Shown here piece after piece: positions 60,500-64,000 of a stretch of DNA of 64,000 bases (position 1 is its first letter; the number at the start of each line of letters is the position of its first letter). The position numbers and the translations under genes are program-made. Origin of the DNA: Lachnospiraceae bacterium. GTDB taxonomy: Bacteria; Bacillota; Clostridia; Lachnospirales; Lachnospiraceae. The notes beneath the pieces were generated by a model, which saw only the letters and a program-made list of their open reading frames with translations, was not told the DNA's origin and made no database searches. The stretch spans positions 248,001-312,000 of the forward strand of contig CAJTHM010000002.1 of assembly GCA_910576125.1 (NCBI GenBank), read 5' to 3'.

Positions 60500-62743
60500 A
60501 TGGAACAGTCACAGGATTTGATAAAGGGCATACAAAAGGGGCTTTTACAGTGGTATGATTTTCATGAGGGATGTGAGGCGCTTTATATCGGAGAGAGGGC
60601 AGAGCCCCTTGCGGAGATGCTTGTGGAGAAAGGCTTGAAGGTTTTCTGCGCGACATTTCCGGAAGTGCTTTGTCAGGACAGGCAGAACGGATATGGGCAC
60701 CGTTTCAATTATATCGTGTGTATAGAAGCGCTGGAAAGGGTGACAGACCCCACGGAGGCTCTAAGGGCTTTCCGTGGCATGCTCCGCCAGGACGGGAAGC
60801 TGCTGTTGGGGATGAACAATCGCTTTGGCATACGCTATTTCTGTGGTGACAGGGATATCTATACGAACAGGTGCTTTGATGGCGTGGAAGGATACAGGAG
60901 AGTATATCAGAAAGCAGAAGATGCTTTCAGAGGGCGTTCTTATGACATGGCTGAACTGAAAGATATGCTCAGGCAGTCAGGGTGGAGCTGTTTTCAGTTC
61001 TTTTCCGTCTTTTCAGAGTTAAGGAATCCGACACTGATATATGCAGAAGATTTTTTACCCAACGAGGATTTAACGAACCGCCTGTTCCCTTTTTACCACC
61101 ATCCGCAGAATGTCTTCCTGGATGAGAGGATGCTGTACGGAGATTTGGCAGAGAACGGCATGTTCCACCAGATGGCAAATGCATATTTGATAGAGTGCGG
61201 GATGAGCGATGATATGTCGGATATCAATCAGGTCACCTGCTCTATGGACAGAGGAAAGGAGAATGCCCTATTTACGATTATCCGCAAGTCTGGAATCGTG
61301 GAAAAGAAGCCTGCGTACACGGAGGGCGAAAAGCGTCTGAAGGTGATTATAGAGAACGGGCAGGATCTGGCTGAGCATGGAATTTCCGTGGTCACTGCCA
61401 GATTGGAACACGGCTCATATATCATGCCCTATGTGGACGGAGAAGTAGCGCAGCTGTATTTCGAGAGGCTGATAGAAACAGATGTAGAGAAGTTTCTACA
61501 GGAAATGGATTGTTTCCAGGGGCTGATTCTGCAGTCGTCAGAGATTGTTAAGCAGGATTTGGGGGATGGAGAGGGGGCGATTCTGCGCAAGGGTTACCCG
61601 GATATGGTTCCGTTAAATTGCTTTTACACGGGTGGAGAGTTCGTGTTTTATGACCAGGAATTCTGTGTGGAAAATTATCCCGCCAATGCTATTCTGGCAA
61701 GAACGATTACCACATTTTATTGTGGATACCGGGAAGCGAACAGGATTATTTCCATGGACACATTGTTTGAGCGGTATCATTTGGCTGAGAAGCGTGAAAA
61801 ATGGATACAGATGGAGGGGATGTTCCTCACAGAACTTTTGAACCATAACCAGCTTTCCGTATATTATAATCAACATCGAATCAACGAAGGGGCGCTCAAT
61901 TCCAATCGCCAGAGAATAAATTGTACGGACTGGGAATACAGAAAGCTCTTTGTGGATATTTTTGAACATGCGGATACGCGTAGGCTCATCCTGTTTGGCT
62001 CCGGCAATTTCGCGGAGAAATTCCTGACCTTATATGGGAGGGACTATCCTGTATATGCCATTATAGACAATAATGAGAAGAAATGGGGAAATAAGGTAAA
62101 GGGGATAGAGGTGCAGTCTCCGGATATCCTTCAGCAGATGCGGAAGGATGAATACAAAGTGCTGATTTGCATAAAGAATTATGTGTCAGTGATGGAGCAG
62201 CTGAACGCACTGGGGATTACGGAATACAGTATTTACGACGCAAATATAGGGTATGGAAGGAAGATGGACGCCAGACCTGTCCAGACCTCCGGCCAGAAAG
62301 GGAAGGAATTGCCTAAAAAATACCATGTTGGGTATATTTCCGGTGTATTCGATTTGTTCCATGTGGGACATCTGAATATGTTCAAACGGGCGAAGGAACA
62401 GTGCGACTATCTCATTGTTGGCGTAGTGACGGACGAAGGTGTTCGAAGGTATAAAAAAGCCGAGCCTTTTGTCCCTTTTGAGGAAAGAATAGAGCTGGTT
62501 CGCGCCTGCCGTTATGTGGATGAGGCGGTAGAGATTCCGGTGCAATACAATGATACGAAAGAGGCATATAAACTGTACCATTTCGACTGCCAGTTCTCAG
62601 GCAGTGATTATGAGAATGACCCATTTTGGATTTCGAACAAAAATTATTTGGAACAGAATGGATCTACTCTGGTATTTTTTCCTTATACACAGACCACAAA
62701 TTCAACACGGATTAAAGCGTTGATTGAAAAAAGGCTGATGTAA
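60500..62743 (+). CDS. three-domain protein: methyltransferase-like, GxG module, and TagD-like cytidylyltransferase
   Basis: 747 aa from ATG 60500 (gcgagga 10 bases upstream); an in-frame GTG at 60491 leaves no room for a ribosome site. Residues ~25-110 look like a class I SAM methyltransferase (ALYIGERAEPLAEML, YIVCIEALERVTDPTEAL). The middle is helical. ~495-590 is the module (LILFGSGNFAEKFLTLYG ... IIDNNEKKWG). ~610-747 is a cytidylyltransferase (VGYISGVFDLFHVGHLNMFKRAK with HxGH). It probably activates a phospho-polyol or phospho-amino alcohol and couples that to methylation. Confidence 0.85.
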   Translation: MEQSQDLIKGIQKGLLQWYDFHEGCEALYIGERAEPLAEMLVEKGLKVFCATFPEVLCQDRQNGYGHRFNYIVCIEALERVTDPTEALRAFRGMLRQDGKLLLGMNNRFGIRYFCGDRDIYTNRCFDGVEGYRRVYQKAEDAFRGRSYDMAELKDMLRQSGWSCFQFFSVFSELRNPTLIYAEDFLPNEDLTNRLFPFYHHPQNVFLDERMLYGDLAENGMFHQMANAYLIECGMSDDMSDINQVTCSMDRGKENALFTIIRKSGIVEKKPAYTEGEKRLKVIIENGQDLAEHGISVVTARLEHGSYIMPYVDGEVAQLYFERLIETDVEKFLQEMDCFQGLILQSSEIVKQDLGDGEGAILRKGYPDMVPLNCFYTGGEFVFYDQEFCVENYPANAILARTITTFYCGYREANRIISMDTLFERYHLAEKREKWIQMEGMFLTELLNHNQLSVYYNQHRINEGALNSNRQRINCTDWEYRKLFVDIFEHADTRRLILFGSGNFAEKFLTLYGRDYPVYAIIDNNEKKWGNKVKGIEVQSPDILQQMRKDEYKVLICIKNYVSVMEQLNALGITEYSIYDANIGYGRKMDARPVQTSGQKGKELPKKYHVGYISGVFDLFHVGHLNMFKRAKEQCDYLIVGVVTDEGVRRYKKAEPFVPFEERIELVRACRYVDEAVEIPVQYNDTKEAYKLYHFDCQFSGSDYENDPFWISNKNYLEQNGSTLVFFPYTQTTNSTRIKALIEKRLM

Positions 62744-63013
62744 CTGAGAGAAAATGAAAAATTCCGGACAGGAAATCGAGGAAGTCCAGGAGAGGAACCA
62801 GGGAGAAAAGAAATCCTACAGGGTGGATGACGGTTTCAAGTTACAGGAACCGCATCGTGAACTCTGTAATTAAAGGAGAATTGCTTGTAATATACGAAAA
62901 AGAAAATGCTGCGATTCTGATTCTGTCATGGGGTATACCAGGAGTGGGTCAGCGTATCTATATTAAGGAAGAGAATAGGAAGGTTATATAGTGTCAGGAA
63001 GCTAAAAAACCAA
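62744..63013. other. intergenic region without a supported gene
   Basis: A 54-codon + strand frame (62827-62991, ending REENRKVI-like basic tail) has no good ribosome site, and I do not claim it. No strong hairpin with T-run was found after the 747-aa gene. Confidence 0.5.
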
Positions 63014-63042
63014 TAGACACCCCTTACAGAATATGCTAAACT
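63014..63042 (+). promoter_or_regulatory. sigma-A promoter of the AAA-ATPase-like gene
   Basis: TAGACA (63014-63019), 17-bp spacer, TAAACT (63037-63042) with extended TGc; same -10 form as the Rpn promoter at 7700. Confidence 0.6.
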
Positions 63043-63078
63043 TTCCGTAAACACATTTTCATTCCAGGAGGGCGCAGC

Positions 63079-64000
63079 ATGGCAAGGACAGTTGGCATAG
63101 GTCATCAGAATTTTGAGCAATTGATTCAGGCAAACTGCTTTTACATCGACAAAACAGGATTCATCAAAGAATGGTGGGAGAATAGAGATGTCGTCACCCT
63201 GATTACCCGCCCCAGACGCTTCGGCAAGACCCTGAACATGAGCATGCTGGAGCAGTTCTTTTCCCTGGAATATGCAGACCGGGGCGACCTGTTCCAGGGG
63301 CTTGCCATCTGGGAGGAAGAATCCTCCGACGGAGAAAATTCGCCGGGAGGCGAAAATCTTCTGGCAGGAGAAAATCCCCTTCCAGTAGAAAATCCCCTTC
63401 CAGGGGAAAATCCCCTTCCAGGAGAGTACAAATACAGGAACCTACAGGGGACATACCCCGTCATCAGCCTTTCCTTTGCGAATGTAAAGGAGATATCCTT
63501 TTCCAACGCCAGGAAAAAGATATGCCAGATAATCACGAACCTGTACAATAAGTACGATTATCTGCTGGAAGGCGATGGCCTGAACGCGGATGAAAAGGGA
63601 AGGTTCCACAAGGTATCTGCGGAAATGGAGGATTACATCGCCTCTGATTCCCTGAACGCCCTGTCGAACTATCTTTCGCGGTATTATGGAAAGAAAGTCA
63701 TCATTCTGCTGGACGAATATGATACGCCCATGCAGGAGGCATATGTGCATGGCTACTGGCGGGAGATGGTGGACTTCATCAGGACATTCTTCAACGCGAC
63801 GTTCAAGACGAATCCTTATCTTGACCGGGCAATTATGACAGGGATTACAAGAGTTAGTAAGGAATCTATTTTTTCAGACTTAAACAATCTGGCGGTTGTG
63901 ACCACCACATCTGATATGTATGCGGACAGCTTCGGATTCACAGAGGAAGAAGTGGCAGCCTCATTGGGAGAATATGGGCTTGGGGACAAAATGGCAGAGG
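63079..64000 (+). CDS. AAA-ATPase-like protein (partial, runs off the window)
   Basis: At least 307 residues, ATG after ggagggcgc. FYIDKTGFIKEWW and LITRPRRFGKTLNMSML (Walker A, ~50), then VIILLDEYDTPMQEAY (Walker B, ~215) and GITRVSKESIFSDLNN are the PF09820 signature; a C-terminal DUF1703 nuclease domain is expected beyond the edge. Residues ~93-115 are an insertion of E-N-P-L-P-G repeats coded by an 18-bp tandem repeat (63363-63424), right where the family has a short loop. Confidence 0.87.
   Translation, partial: MARTVGIGHQNFEQLIQANCFYIDKTGFIKEWWENRDVVTLITRPRRFGKTLNMSMLEQFFSLEYADRGDLFQGLAIWEEESSDGENSPGGENLLAGENPLPVENPLPGENPLPGEYKYRNLQGTYPVISLSFANVKEISFSNARKKICQIITNLYNKYDYLLEGDGLNADEKGRFHKVSAEMEDYIASDSLNALSNYLSRYYGKKVIILLDEYDTPMQEAYVHGYWREMVDFIRTFFNATFKTNPYLDRAIMTGITRVSKESIFSDLNNLAVVTTTSDMYADSFGFTEEEVAASLGEYGLGDKMAE
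63363..63424 (+). repeat. 18-bp tandem repeat in the AAA-ATPase-like gene
   Basis: About three and a half copies of gaaaatccccttccag with small variations, in frame, encoding E-N-P-L-P-(G/V) units. Confidence 0.85.

Noticed and set aside
62827..62991. 54-codon frame before the last AAA-ATPase-like gene
   Set aside because: No convincing ribosome site or relatives visible to me; left as intergenic.

Overview
The window reads as chromosomal DNA of a motile Gram-positive anaerobe of the Lachnospiraceae type (order Clostridiales/Eubacteriales). The evidence is strong aaggagg ribosome sites, sigma-28 (SigD/FliA-type) flagellin promoters of the form TAAA-N15-TCCGATAT, a large flagellin multigene family, Rpn/PD-(D/E)XK and AAA-ATPase-like accessory genes, and CsrA-type translational control sites on flagellin mRNA. 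No rRNA, tRNA, CRISPR array or complete insertion sequence was seen.

Layout. (1) 1-3252: an unrecognised three-gene operon. (2) 3263-26528: nine complete flagellin genes on the + strand plus a flagellin 3' remnant. Five of them (fla1, 2, 3, 4, 7) each have a fixed sigma-28 promoter and a ~200-nt structured leader with a conserved pair of complementary hairpin loops. The other four (fla5-fla6, fla8, fla9) have no such promoter. They lie behind three copies of a module: [inverted site L | outward sigma-28 promoter and a 192-aa FimB/FimE-sized tyrosine recombinase on the - strand | inverted site R] - csrA - flagellin. An alpha-1,2-fucosyltransferase-like gene and Rpn-type nuclease genes and remnants are interspersed. 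(3) 26534-37819: an AAA-ATPase-like nuclease gene, a TPR glycosyltransferase, a Uma2 nuclease, a CDP-glycerol-type phosphotransferase, a cytidylyltransferase-oxidoreductase fusion, a glycerophosphodiesterase, and a DUF433/PIN-like pair. (4) 38085-62743: a long glycan/phosphoglycan locus (cytidylyltransferase, SDR, phosphotransferase, two radical SAM proteins, eight or so glycosyltransferases, FkbM and DUF268 methyltransferases, UDP-sugar dehydrogenase, HAD protein). Much of it, ~41.9-57.7 kb, is clearly AT-rich and so probably acquired. (5) 63079-end: another AAA-ATPase-like gene, cut by the window edge.

The central discovery is a predicted flagellin phase-variation system. In each module the segment between two 25-bp sites carries a good sigma-28 promoter near its left end, pointing left, away from csrA-flagellin. 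The sites share conserved 10-bp arms but have a module-specific 5-bp core (ggtag, tggaa, atgga) that is exactly inverted in the partner site. Recombination would flip the promoter to face csrA and the flagellin roughly 90-110 bp away. As assembled, all three modules are in the predicted OFF orientation. Because an RNA-binding CsrA paralogue is co-expressed with each switchable flagellin, and both flagellin classes carry GGA-loop hairpins before the start codon, the design resembles Salmonella Hin/FljBA (switchable flagellin plus a translational repressor of the alternative flagellin) built from unrelated parts. The downstream glycan locus is a reasonable candidate for decorating the flagellins; that link is inferred from position only.
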